From Cytophagales bacterium (GTDB lineage: Bacteria; Bacteroidota; Bacteroidia; Cytophagales; Thermoflexibacteraceae), in the NCBI GenBank assembly GCA_013299115.1, contig JAAFKA010000008.1, positions 124,001-188,000 on the forward strand: a stretch of 64,000 bases of DNA. The letters run 5' to 3'. The notes below the pieces were generated by a model. It had not been told where the DNA came from and made no database searches. It was given only the letters and a program-made list of their open reading frames with translations. Shown in pieces: positions 8,009 through 16,331 of the stretch; within the stretch, counting starts at the first letter, position 1; the number at the start of each line of letters is the position of its first letter. The translations under genes and the position numbers were made by a program.

Positions 8009-8244
8009 TAGGCAGCTTGTAAAAAAGTAACAGATTTTGTATTCGCTATTTGGGCAGCATAAAGCAAGCAAGCCTGTAAATCTTGCATTTCGAGATAAGG
8101 ATAATCCGCTAAAATTTCGTCAAAAGTCATTCCGCCTGCTAAGAGTTCTAGGACTTGCGAAACCGTAAACCGCATATTTCTAATCGTAGGTTTGCCTTTA
8201 CAAACCGCAGGATTTATTGTAATTCTTTGCAAAAGTAAATTCAT
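8008..8244 (-). CDS. DUF433 antitoxin-like protein
   Basis: 78 residues from the ATG at 8244. The sequence RITINPAVCKGKPTIRNMRF, then VSQVLELLAGGMTFDEILADYPYL, is the classical DUF433 winged-helix signature. Such proteins precede PIN-like DUF5615 genes and are thought to be the DNA-binding antitoxins. It is first in the two-gene unit and so probably represses it. The ORF can be extended to 8271, but the longer N-terminus lies in non-conserved sequence next to the direct repeat. Confidence 0.85.
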   Translation of the reverse strand: MNLLLQRITINPAVCKGKPTIRNMRFTVSQVLELLAGGMTFDEILADYPYLEMQDLQACLLYAAQIANTKSVTFLQAA

Positions 8245-8259
8245 AAAATTTGTTTTAAA

Positions 8260-8323
8260 CAAAATTAGCAATTATTACCTCATTTTCAAAAATTTCCCCT
8301 TTCCTTTTGTGGAATTTCCTATC
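8260..8323 (+). repeat. 64-bp direct repeat, right copy
   Basis: Second copy of the 7593-7656 repeat (3 mismatches). It lies directly upstream of the A2M gene start, so it may carry part of that gene's promoter region; the left copy would then be a duplicate of it. Confidence 0.8.
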
Positions 8324-8354
8324 TTACTGCATCTTTATAGAAAACTGCAACGAT

Positions 8355-11300
8355 ATGAAACGAATATTTTTTTATAACCTATTGCTAATCATCACATTAG
8401 CCCTAAGCACAACGCCATTATTGGCACAGAAAAAAGCCCCCCAACCCCCAAAGGGGGAGCTAAAAAACTCCACCAAAAAAACTTCCAACTCGAAACAAAC
8501 TCCCCCTTCGGGGGGCGGGGGGCTTACTTCGGGGGTAGGGGGGCTTAAAACCAACAACGATATGCTAAACTTCTTTTTAAAAGATTACGACAAACTCTGG
8601 AAAGAGGTCGACAGCCTCGAACAGAAAGGACTTGTAGAAAGTGCCTATAAAAAAGCTGCGGATATTTACGAAAAGGCGAAAAAAGAAAATAACGCCGACC
8701 AATTTGTAAAAGCTGTGATTTTCAAAATGAAATTCTTTGAAAATAAAGAGGAAGATGCCATCGCAAAATTGATTGAAAGCCTTGAAATTGAGGTAGAAAA
8801 GGCAAGTTTTCCTATAAAACCTGTGCTACATTCTATGTTGGCAGAAACGTATTGGTCGTATTATACGCAAAACCGTTGGAAATTTCAAAACCGTACTGTA
8901 ACCGTTGATTTTGTGCAGAAAGATATTCGGACTTGGGATATTGAAAAATTGACGTTGGCAGTGATAAAAAATCATTATTTGGCAATCAATGATGTTGAGA
9001 ATTTAAAGAAAACAGAACTCAATATTTATCGAGAAATTTTGGGTGACGCTAAATATATTACAAAAGAGGAGTTTGCAAAAAGTCGTTTTCGTGAGTTAAG
9101 ACCTACTTTATATGAATTTTTGGCTCATCGTGCAGTAGATTTTTTTGTGAACTCTGAGGCTGGATTGGCAAAACCAACTTTTGCTTATACAATGGCTGAG
9201 CCTGTTTATTTTGCACCTATTACGGACTTTGCAAACTTCAAAATTGAGAGCAAAGACGAAACAAATTTGTTATTGCAAGGTGTGAAAATTTTGCAGGATT
9301 TGGCGAAATTCCGACTTTCAAAAAACTTACCAAGCCCCAAAGACTTACCAAGTCTTAAAGACTTGGTAAGTTTGCCTTTTTCGGAACTCGATGCTCTGTT
9401 AGATTTGGATTTAAAACGTATTGAAATTGTGTATAAAAACTCGGTTTTGCAAAACAAAGACGTGGCATATTTAGCAGCTTTGCAACAGATGAAAAGCAGT
9501 TATTCAAATTCCAAATTAGTTGGAGATGTGGACATAAATATTGCGGAATATTGGAACTCGAAAGCCGAAAGTTATACCAAAGGACAAAGTGAGGAATTTC
9601 GTTTGGGCTATATCAAGGCTATGCAAATTTGTGAGGAAGTGAGCAAAAAATATCCAAGCACTTACGCAAGTTCTAATGCTAACTCCTTGATTATCAAGAT
9701 AAAATCACAAAGTTTTGGCTTGCAAATGGAAGATATTACCGCAGCCAATAAGCCACAATTATTGTTGGTAACTTCTCGCAATATTGGAAAATTATATTTT
9801 AGGGTTGCAAAAATTAGTTCAGAGGATTTGCGAAAACTCAAACAAGACGACTATTACGAAAATCTTAAAAAATATTATTTGCAACAACTCAATCAAGCAA
9901 CCGTAGCAACTTTTGAAAGTTCAGGTGAATTGCTAAAAGATAATGATTTTCATTCACACAGTTTTGAGATTAAAATTCCTGCCTTGCCTTATGGCGAATA
10001 TGTGGTAATTGCTTGCGAAAATGCCAAATTTGATATACGAACTTTGCCAAATTCTTACATCAATTTTCAGGTGTCGGATATGAGTTTTATTAGCCGAAAA
10101 AATAACAAAACAGGCGAAGAAGAATTTTTTGTACTCAATAGATTGACAGGAAAACCTTTGCCAAAAGTGAAGGCATTGCTCGAAAGTAATGAATATAATT
10201 ACAGTTCTCGCAAATATGAATACAAAAATTTGGGCGAAAAAATGACTGATGACAACGGTTTTTTTGCAGTTAGTCCACGAAAAGACGAAAGAAATAACAG
10301 TTTCAGAGTTTCGCTAACCAATACCAAAAATGACAAAGATAAGTTATTAATTGACAATAATTTTTATGTCAATGTGCCTTATCAGCAACCAAATTATACA
10401 GAATATCAAACTTTTTTCTTTACAGATAGGGCAATTTACAGACCTTCGCAGCCTATTTATTTTAAAATTTTGGCAGTTGCAAAAAATGGAAATAACGAAC
10501 CAAGCAGTCGAAAAACAGATATTTTGCCAAACAAAACTGTTACAGTAAAATTGTTAGACGTTAATTATCAAGAAGTTAGCAAATTGGAATTGACAACCAA
10601 CGAATATGGAACAGCATCGGGAAGTTTCATAGCACCTACGGGCAGGCTTACAGGTATGATGTATTTGCAGTGTGATAATGGCAATTCGCAATATAATTTC
10701 AGAGTAGAAGAATACAAAAGACCAAAATTTGAAGTCATTTTCCCCAGTACGTTGGCAATGGTCGAAGACCTTGACAATCGTACCAAACAACTCAAACCCT
10801 ACAAATTAGGCGAAAAAATTACCATCATTGGGCAAGGAAAAGCCTATTCAGGTGCAAATATTGACAATGCAGCAGTCAAATATCGAGTTGTCCGCAAGGC
10901 ACGTTTTCCATATTGGCGTTGGTGGTGGGTTTCTGCACCAAGTTCTCCACAAATGGAAATTGCAAACGGAATTGCAACAACAGATGCACAAGGAAAATTT
11001 GAAGTTATCTTTGATGCTGTGCCAGATTTGACTATTGATAAAGCTACAAATCCTATATTTTCTTACACCGTTTATGCGGACATTACGGACTTAAATGGCG
11101 AAACACAAAGCGGAGAAAAAACCGTTAGTGTGGGTTACAAAGCAATAGAAATTTCGACAAACATACAAGATAAAAACTTGTTAGGTTTCGAAAAACCTAA
11201 CAAGTTTACAGTGAAAAACCTCAACGGAGAACCCGAAAAATTTAGCGGAACTTATACTTTATCGCAACTTGCAACACCAAATCGTATTTTGCGAAATTGC

Positions 11301-14300
11301 TATTGGGCAAGACCAGATAAATTTTATATTGCCCAAGCTGAATTTGAGAAAGATTTTCCAAATGACGTTTTCCAAAATGAAGACAAAATGGAAAATTGGG
11401 CAAAAACACAACTAAAAAATGGCGAAATTAACACAGAGAAACCTGAATTGACAGACTTAAAAACCTTAAAAACAGGTGCTTATTGTCTGAAAATTGAAGG
11501 GAAAGATGTGTTTGGGGAAGTGGTGGAATATGAAAAATATTTTACAGTTTACAACCCACAAGATACAAAACCAAATTTGCCGACAGATTTTGAATTTACA
11601 GCTTTAAAAGCAAGTTGCGAAGTTGGCGAAACTGCAAAAATCTTAGTATCAAGTAGTTATACTGATTTTATGTTGCGTTATGAAATTTGGCAAGGCAGCA
11701 GTTTGTTGTCAAAACAAGAAATTGCGTTGTCAAATTCTCAAAAAGTCATAGAAATTCCTATCATAGAAAGTTATCGTGGCAATATTTCGGTTATTGGCAT
11801 TGCCATTTATAATGGTCGTGAGTACAAATTTCAGCAAAATATTGACGTGCCTTACACCAACAAAGACCTCGATATTAGTTTTGAAACTTTTAGGGACAAA
11901 CTCCAACCTGGGCAACAAGAAGAATGGAAAATTAAAATCAAACCCAAATTAGGTGATAAAATGATGGCAGAAATGGTAGCAACTTTATATGATGCTTCAC
12001 TTGATGTTTTTGCTAAAAATAATTTTATGTTTGATTATTTGAACTATAATTATTTGGCTGCCAACTGGAATGGTTACGGTTTCAAAACTGAAAATGGTAG
12101 TTTTTTAGTCAATTATCCTTCGGGCTATTATTCACCAATTCAACGCTATTACGATAACTTAAATTGGTTTGGTTTTAACTTAAATTCTTGGCAGTATCGT
12201 TATTTTGGGCGTATGCGAAATGAGGGAATGGTGATGAAGATGGCTGCACCAATGAAAAAGGCAAAAAATGGTGGTGGAAAGGAAGATAAAGAAATAGAAC
12301 TAAACGTACAAATGGAAACTGACGATAGTTCTTTAAATGAAGTTGTTGTAACAGCTTTTGGTGTAGAAACTAAGACAGCAACAACAGGGAATGCAGTAAA
12401 ACAACTTCCAAATGAAATTGAAAAAGAAGAAACAGATTTTAGTGATGTGAAAGTCCGCACAAATTTTAATGAAACTGCGTTTTTTGAACCTCATTTGCAG
12501 ACAGATAGCGAAGGCAATATTGTGGTAAAATTCACTGTTCCCGAAGCCTTGACGAAGTGGCAACTATTGGGTTTTGCACATACCAAAGATTTGAAATATG
12601 GTTTTGTGGAAAACAGTTTGGTAACGCAAAAAGATTTGATGCTTGTGCCAAATGCACCGAGATTTTTCAGAGAAAATGACAAAATTGTGTTTAGCACAAA
12701 AATTACGAATTTGTCAGATAAAGACTTAGATACAGAAGTACAACTAAGCGTAAGCCCCAACGAAAGCCCCCTAACCCCCAAAGGGGGGATTACCGCCATT
12801 CCTTTGCAGGTATTTGAGGGTGGCGTTTTAGTTCCCTCCCCTTCGGGGAGGGTTAGGGTGGGGCTGAAAGCAGGACAAAGTAGTTCAGTTTCTTGGTCTT
12901 TTGCCATTCCTGAAAGTGTGCAGGCTTTGACATATAAAATTGTGGCGAAGTCGGGCAGTTTTTCTGATGGCGAAGAAATGACTTTGCCTGTGCTAACCAA
13001 TAGAATGTTGGTAACAGAAACTTTGCCTTTGCCTGTTCGCAGCAAAGAAACTAAACACTTCACTTTCAATAAGTTAGCCGAAAATAAATCGACAACTTTG
13101 CGAAATCATAAATTGACTTTGGAATTTACCTCTAATCCAGCTTGGTATGCTATTCAGGCTCTGCCTTACTTAATGGAATATCCTTATGAATGTGCAGAAC
13201 AGACTTTTAGCCGTTTTTATGCCAATAGCATTGCTTCACACATTGCCAATTCAAGCCCAAAAATCAAAGCCGTTTTTGATAGTTGGAAAAACACGCCAGA
13301 TAGCAAAGCATTGGTTTCAAATTTGGAAAAAAATCAAGAATTGAAAGCCTTGATGCTCGAAGAAACTCCTTGGGTCATACAGGGACAAAATGAAACAGAA
13401 CGTAAAAAACGGGTTGGTTTGCTATTTGATTTGTTGCGTATGGGTTCAGAATTGGACAAGGCAATGACAAAATTAGAGAAAATGCAAGTATCAAATGGTG
13501 GTTTTCCTTGGTTTGACGGTATGCCTGATAGTCGTTGGATAACGCAACACATTGTTTGTGGCATTGGACATTTGAAAAAAATAAAAAGCCCCCTAACCCC
13601 CGAAGGGGGAATAAGCCCCACCCCAGCCCCCAAAGGGGAGGGAGTAAAAACTCCCCCTTCGGGGGCTGGGGGGCTGTCGGCAGGTGAAAGTCGCATTATT
13701 TCCAAAGCTATTCCTTATCTTGATGCAAGAATTAAGGAAGATTACGACAGATTAGTGAAATATTGCAAAGAAAACAAGCTAAAATTGGAGGAACAACGTG
13801 CAGGAACTGATGTTATTCACTACCTCTATACCCGCAGTTTTTTTGTGGAAATGGAAATTGCAAGCAGTTCAAAAGAAGCAGTTAGTTATTATTTGGGACA
13901 AGTTCGCAAGTATTGGTTAGAGAATGGAATTTATATGCAAGGTATGATTGCCTTAGCAGATTTCCGTTTTGAGCAAAATAAAAACCTTATAAGGTTTGAC
14001 AAACCTTATAAGGTTTGCTACAACGACATCATTAACTCCTTGAAAGAGAAGGCATTACATCACGAAGAATTGGGAATGTATTGGAAAGATATGATGAATG
14101 GTTATTATTGGTATCAAGCACCGATTGAAACACAGGCTTTGTTAATTGAGGCTTTTTCGGAAATAAAAAGCCCCCTAACCCCCGAAGGGGGAACAAGCCC
14201 CACCCCAACCCTCCCCAAAGGAGAGGGAGTAAAAACTCCCCCTTCGGGGGCTGGGGGGCTTCACGCTGGGCTTGTTGATGAGATGAAAATTTGGTTATTG

Positions 14301-15089
14301 AAACAAAAGCAAACGCAAGACTGGAAAACTACCAAAGCTACTACGGAGGCTTGTTATGCCTTGTTATTGCAAGGTACGGACTGGTTGGCAGATAGCAAAT
14401 TGGCAGAAGTTACAGTTGGAGGAAGCCCCCTAACCCCCAAGGGGGGGACTGACGTAATTACGTCAAAAACTCCCCCTTTGGGGGGTGGGGGGCTTGACAT
14501 ACAGGCGGAGGCAGGTACAGGTTACTTCAAAACTTCGTGGAGTGGCAGCGAAATTACGCCAGAAATGGGCAAAATTACCGTTACAAATCCTAATAATGTT
14601 GTGGCTTGGGGTGGAATGTATTGGCAATATTTTGAACAATTAGACAAAATTACACCTGCTGAAACTCCATTGAAAATCAACAAACAGTTGTTTTTACAGA
14701 AAAATACGGATAAAGGTTTGGAATTAAGCCCATTAACTGACAAAAATGTGTTAAAAGTTGGTGATTTGGTGAAAGTTCGCATCGAAATTCGTGTGGATAG
14801 GGCAATGGAATATGTGCATTTGAAAGATATGCGTGCAAGTTGTTTTGAGCCTGTGAATGTGTTGTCGGGTTATCGTTATCAAGGTGGTTTGGGTTATTAC
14901 GAAGCCACAAAAGATGCCTCGACAAACTTCTTTATTGGTTGGTTGCCACAAGGTACTTACGTTTTTGAATATCCTTTGCGTGTTACTCACGAAGGCAATT
15001 TCTCAAATGGCATTACCTCTATTCAATGTATGTATGCTCCTGAATTTAGTAGTCATTCGGAAGGGATAAGGGTTGAGGTTGGGAAGTAG
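8355..15089 (+). CDS. Alpha-2-macroglobulin family protein (thioester type) with in-frame palindromic repeats
   Basis: 2244 residues from the ATG at 8355, which gives a clean signal peptide (MKRIFFYNLLLIITLALSTT, cleaved near LLAQ). Bacterial A2Ms are envelope proteins thought to trap foreign proteases. The MG2 motif FFTDRAIYRPSQPIYFK is near residue 690, the A2M core TAFFEPHLQTDSEG near 1380, and the thioester CAEQ at residues 1613-1616 in YPYECAEQTFSRFY. Around 1327-1337 there is LNEVVVTAFGVETKT, which resembles the start of SusC-type plug domains. At least nine palindromic repeats lie in frame (residues ~28-64, 330-340, 799-809, 940-951, 1467-1505, 1744-1773, 1876-1888, 1939-1969, 2024-2047). 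No pbpC-like gene is adjacent. Confidence 0.92.
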   Translation: MKRIFFYNLLLIITLALSTTPLLAQKKAPQPPKGELKNSTKKTSNSKQTPPSGGGGLTSGVGGLKTNNDMLNFFLKDYDKLWKEVDSLEQKGLVESAYKKAADIYEKAKKENNADQFVKAVIFKMKFFENKEEDAIAKLIESLEIEVEKASFPIKPVLHSMLAETYWSYYTQNRWKFQNRTVTVDFVQKDIRTWDIEKLTLAVIKNHYLAINDVENLKKTELNIYREILGDAKYITKEEFAKSRFRELRPTLYEFLAHRAVDFFVNSEAGLAKPTFAYTMAEPVYFAPITDFANFKIESKDETNLLLQGVKILQDLAKFRLSKNLPSPKDLPSLKDLVSLPFSELDALLDLDLKRIEIVYKNSVLQNKDVAYLAALQQMKSSYSNSKLVGDVDINIAEYWNSKAESYTKGQSEEFRLGYIKAMQICEEVSKKYPSTYASSNANSLIIKIKSQSFGLQMEDITAANKPQLLLVTSRNIGKLYFRVAKISSEDLRKLKQDDYYENLKKYYLQQLNQATVATFESSGELLKDNDFHSHSFEIKIPALPYGEYVVIACENAKFDIRTLPNSYINFQVSDMSFISRKNNKTGEEEFFVLNRLTGKPLPKVKALLESNEYNYSSRKYEYKNLGEKMTDDNGFFAVSPRKDERNNSFRVSLTNTKNDKDKLLIDNNFYVNVPYQQPNYTEYQTFFFTDRAIYRPSQPIYFKILAVAKNGNNEPSSRKTDILPNKTVTVKLLDVNYQEVSKLELTTNEYGTASGSFIAPTGRLTGMMYLQCDNGNSQYNFRVEEYKRPKFEVIFPSTLAMVEDLDNRTKQLKPYKLGEKITIIGQGKAYSGANIDNAAVKYRVVRKARFPYWRWWWVSAPSSPQMEIANGIATTDAQGKFEVIFDAVPDLTIDKATNPIFSYTVYADITDLNGETQSGEKTVSVGYKAIEISTNIQDKNLLGFEKPNKFTVKNLNGEPEKFSGTYTLSQLATPNRILRNCYWARPDKFYIAQAEFEKDFPNDVFQNEDKMENWAKTQLKNGEINTEKPELTDLKTLKTGAYCLKIEGKDVFGEVVEYEKYFTVYNPQDTKPNLPTDFEFTALKASCEVGETAKILVSSSYTDFMLRYEIWQGSSLLSKQEIALSNSQKVIEIPIIESYRGNISVIGIAIYNGREYKFQQNIDVPYTNKDLDISFETFRDKLQPGQQEEWKIKIKPKLGDKMMAEMVATLYDASLDVFAKNNFMFDYLNYNYLAANWNGYGFKTENGSFLVNYPSGYYSPIQRYYDNLNWFGFNLNSWQYRYFGRMRNEGMVMKMAAPMKKAKNGGGKEDKEIELNVQMETDDSSLNEVVVTAFGVETKTATTGNAVKQLPNEIEKEETDFSDVKVRTNFNETAFFEPHLQTDSEGNIVVKFTVPEALTKWQLLGFAHTKDLKYGFVENSLVTQKDLMLVPNAPRFFRENDKIVFSTKITNLSDKDLDTEVQLSVSPNESPLTPKGGITAIPLQVFEGGVLVPSPSGRVRVGLKAGQSSSVSWSFAIPESVQALTYKIVAKSGSFSDGEEMTLPVLTNRMLVTETLPLPVRSKETKHFTFNKLAENKSTTLRNHKLTLEFTSNPAWYAIQALPYLMEYPYECAEQTFSRFYANSIASHIANSSPKIKAVFDSWKNTPDSKALVSNLEKNQELKALMLEETPWVIQGQNETERKKRVGLLFDLLRMGSELDKAMTKLEKMQVSNGGFPWFDGMPDSRWITQHIVCGIGHLKKIKSPLTPEGGISPTPAPKGEGVKTPPSGAGGLSAGESRIISKAIPYLDARIKEDYDRLVKYCKENKLKLEEQRAGTDVIHYLYTRSFFVEMEIASSSKEAVSYYLGQVRKYWLENGIYMQGMIALADFRFEQNKNLIRFDKPYKVCYNDIINSLKEKALHHEELGMYWKDMMNGYYWYQAPIETQALLIEAFSEIKSPLTPEGGTSPTPTLPKGEGVKTPPSGAGGLHAGLVDEMKIWLLKQKQTQDWKTTKATTEACYALLLQGTDWLADSKLAEVTVGGSPLTPKGGTDVITSKTPPLGGGGLDIQAEAGTGYFKTSWSGSEITPEMGKITVTNPNNVVAWGGMYWQYFEQLDKITPAETPLKINKQLFLQKNTDKGLELSPLTDKNVLKVGDLVKVRIEIRVDRAMEYVHLKDMRASCFEPVNVLSGYRYQGGLGYYEATKDASTNFFIGWLPQGTYVFEYPLRVTHEGNFSNGITSIQCMYAPEFSSHSEGIRVEVGK
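8435..8546 (+). repeat. GC-rich palindromic repeat inside A2M, copy 1
   Basis: C-run/G-run inverted segments (CCCCCCAACCCCCAAAGGGG ... CCCCCTTCGGGGGGCGGGGG) in an otherwise AT-rich gene. Translated as KAPQPPKGELKN ... TPPSGGGGLTSGVGGLK right after the signal peptide, in a frame different from the later copies. Confidence 0.8.
9322..9371 (+). repeat. AT-type palindrome inside A2M
   Basis: ACTTACCAAGTCTT (9343-9356) is the exact reverse complement of AAGACTTGGTAAGT further on, with a degenerate extra arm before it. Translated as LPSPKDLPSLKDLVSLP. Confidence 0.7.
10748..10782 (+). repeat. 35-bp repeat (TACGTTGGCAATGG family) inside A2M
   Basis: Differs by one base from the intergenic copies at 63728-63762 and, inverted, 63775-63809. 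Translated in frame as TLAMVEDLDNR. Confidence 0.75.
11174..11207 (+). repeat. Palindrome inside A2M (AACTTGTTAGGTTT type)
   Basis: AAACTTGTTAGGTTT and AAACCTAACAAGTTT are exact reverse complements around a short loop. Translated as KNLLGFEKPNKFT between two beta-sandwich segments. Confidence 0.7.
12751..12870 (+). repeat. GC-rich palindromic repeat inside A2M, copy 2
   Basis: Composite of CCCCCTAACCCCCAAAGGGG and CCCTCCCCTTCGGGGAGGG arms. Translated as SPLTPKGG ... VPSPSGRVRVGLKAG between two A2M beta-sheet segments. Confidence 0.8.
13586..13675 (+). repeat. GC-rich palindromic repeat inside A2M, copy 3
   Basis: About 90 bases, nearly identical to 14169-14261. Translated as SPLTPEGGISPTPAPKGEGV, then KTPPSGAGGL. 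Sits in the helical thioester domain between predicted helices. Confidence 0.85.
13980..14017 (+). repeat. AAACCTTATAAGGTTT tandem palindrome inside A2M
   Basis: Two copies of a self-complementary AAACCTTATAAGGTTT-type unit separated by 3 bases; translated as KNLIRFDKPYKVCYN. The same type of sequence forms the hairpin after the gene at 15100-15138. Confidence 0.75.
14169..14261 (+). repeat. GC-rich palindromic repeat inside A2M, copy 4
   Basis: Translated as SPLTPEGGTSPTPTLPKGEG, then VKTPPSGAGGL. Nearly the same as copy 3, which suggests recent spread or gene conversion within the gene. Confidence 0.85.
14424..14496 (+). repeat. GC-rich palindromic repeat inside A2M, copy 5
   Basis: CCCCCTAACCCCCAAGGGGG and CCCCCTTTGGGGGGTGGGGG arms around a GACGTAATTACGTC palindrome. 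Translated as SPLTPKGGTDVITSKTPPLG, then GGGL. Confidence 0.85.
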
Positions 15090-15099
15090 AAAGTTTGTG

Positions 15100-15138
15100 A
15101 AAACCTTACAAGGTTTTAAAAACCTTGTAAGGTTTTTT
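15100..15138. terminator. Hairpin after A2M, shared with the small gene on the other strand
   Basis: AAACCTTACAAGGTTTT and AAAACCTTGTAAGGTTTTTT form a strong stem with a T-run, directly after the A2M stop and touching the stop of the 53-codon gene on the minus strand. Probably ends both. Confidence 0.8.
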
Positions 15139-15298
15139 ATGTTAAAAAACCATTTTCTTGTAAATAAATTTTGAGTGAATTATTGAATACTATGGCTGTT
15201 TGCAATAGATTTTCTGCAAGTTCTTTGTCTATTGTTGTATAAATATCATATTTGATAAAATTTTCGGCTTTATCGTGAAGCAATTTTATTTCCTCCAT
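15137..15298 (-). CDS. Small hypothetical protein, 53 residues
   Basis: Begins MEEIKLLHDKAENFIKYDIY and ends NNSLKIYLQENGFLT. A purine-rich AAAGGAGGGC stands 8-17 bases before the ATG, an unusually good ribosome site for this phylum. Helical, soluble, charged; there is no signal peptide. It resembles small helical partner or antitoxin proteins in size only, and I do not recognise a family. It sits alone between the A2M gene and the secreted-protein gene, and its stop lies in the shared hairpin. Confidence 0.5.
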   Translation of the reverse strand: MEEIKLLHDKAENFIKYDIYTTIDKELAENLLQTAIVFNNSLKIYLQENGFLT

Positions 15299-15440
15299 AG
15301 TTCTATGCCCTCCTTTTTTATATTAAGGTACAAAGGTGCTTTTTTAGTTTCAAATAACTGTAAAGAAGTAGGAATAAGGCTAATTACGTAGTTATTTTCT
15401 AAAATTATTTATAAATTTTACAAAAAACCTAAAAAAGTAA

Positions 15441-15470
15441 AAGTAACATTTCTTTAAGAAATGTTACTTT
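15441..15470 (-). terminator. Intrinsic terminator of the secreted-protein gene
   Basis: AAGTAACATTTCTT and AAGAAATGTTACTT form a 14-bp stem with no loop beyond the TTAA turn, placed 10 bases after the stop of the gene at 15481-16050 and followed by A-runs (T-runs on the transcribed strand). Confidence 0.75.
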
Positions 15471-15480
15471 TTGCTATCTT

Positions 15481-16050
15481 TTACCTCCTAATCTTAGCCT
15501 TACACTTTTCATACATCACCTTTACTTTTGCATCTTTAAGCAAAGTAGGATATTTATCTACAAATTCCACATATTTTTGTTCCGAACCAACTACTTTATT
15601 ATCTACGTCTTTGGAAAGTTGGGTAAGAGTTGTTTGTAGCTCAGGAATTACAAATTTTTCCAAAAATTTTGTTGATGCTTCTGCTTTCTTTGTTACTTCT
15701 TCTGCTTCTTTGTGTTTTGCATTTAATTCATCTAAACCATCTTCTAAACCTGCAAATGCCTTGTCTTCTACGGCACTTTCTATTTTCTCTACTACATTTG
15801 TTTCTTTTTTTGCTTTCAAAAAATCAATCATTGCCTTATATTCTTTATCTTCTTTTACGCCTTTTGTATAAACCAAATCTATAAATGCTTGTTGTTTGTA
15901 GGTTTTTCCTTTGTAGGTATAAGTAACTTTGCTTATCGTGTCTGCTTTGAGTGAGGCAGGAATGGTAATGGTTTGGGCAGTCTTTTTTTGTGCTTGGGCA
16001 ACAAAACTACCGCAAACTAAAACGAGAAATAGACAGAATAAAGTTTTCAT
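15481..16050 (-). CDS. Exported hypothetical protein, Lys/Glu-rich
   Basis: 189 residues from the ATG at 16050, chosen because it gives a clear signal peptide (MKTLFCLFLVLVCGSFVAQA, cut near AQA). The mature part starts with a short beta segment (TITIPASLKADTISKVTYTY, then KGKTYKQQAF) and continues as a long Lys/Glu/Ala-rich helix ending CKAKIRR. I do not recognise the family. A piece of a paralogue lies at 6630-6791, so the locus has been duplicated and partly lost together with the A2M 3' end. Confidence 0.7.
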   Translation of the reverse strand: MKTLFCLFLVLVCGSFVAQAQKKTAQTITIPASLKADTISKVTYTYKGKTYKQQAFIDLVYTKGVKEDKEYKAMIDFLKAKKETNVVEKIESAVEDKAFAGLEDGLDELNAKHKEAEEVTKKAEASTKFLEKFVIPELQTTLTQLSKDVDNKVVGSEQKYVEFVDKYPTLLKDAKVKVMYEKCKAKIRR

Positions 16051-16189
16051 AATTGTATAGTATTTTTGGATTAAAATGTGTTTTTGATGAGTAGCAAAGT
16101 TAAACATAAAAATTAAATATGTAGGGTATTGCAATGAAAAAATAGAGTTATCCCTCGTAAGAGTTATATTTTTGGAAGTGAAAGCTTGT

Positions 16190-16267
16190 ATTACCTCTAT
16201 TCAATGTATATATGCTCCTGAATTTAGTAGTCATTCGGAGGGGATTAGGGTTGAGGTTGGGAAGTAA
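16190..16267 (+). pseudogene. Fragment of an A2M gene 3' end (right copy)
   Basis: 78 bases matching the last 78 of the A2M gene (15012-15089), still in frame: ITSIQCIYAPEFSSHSEGIR followed by VEVGK and a stop. No upstream coding part remains. Same relationship as the inverted fragment at 5814-5906. Confidence 0.8.
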
Positions 16268-16294
16268 AATTTGTTAGTAAACTTTGCAAAATAT

Positions 16295-16325
16295 TTTGAA
16301 AAATTATCAATTTAAAGTATCTTTG
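16295..16325 (+). promoter_or_regulatory. Promoter of a candidate small RNA
   Basis: TTTG at 16295-16298 and TATCTTTG at 16318-16325, exactly 19 bases apart, a full match to the Bacteroidota vegetative promoter. Transcription should start near 16332. Confidence 0.7.
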
Positions 16326-16331
16326 CATAGA

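Noticed and set aside
12491-13069. 192-codon minus-strand ORF inside A2M
   Set aside because: Shadow of the A2M gene; kept open by the stop-free C-run/G-run palindromes.
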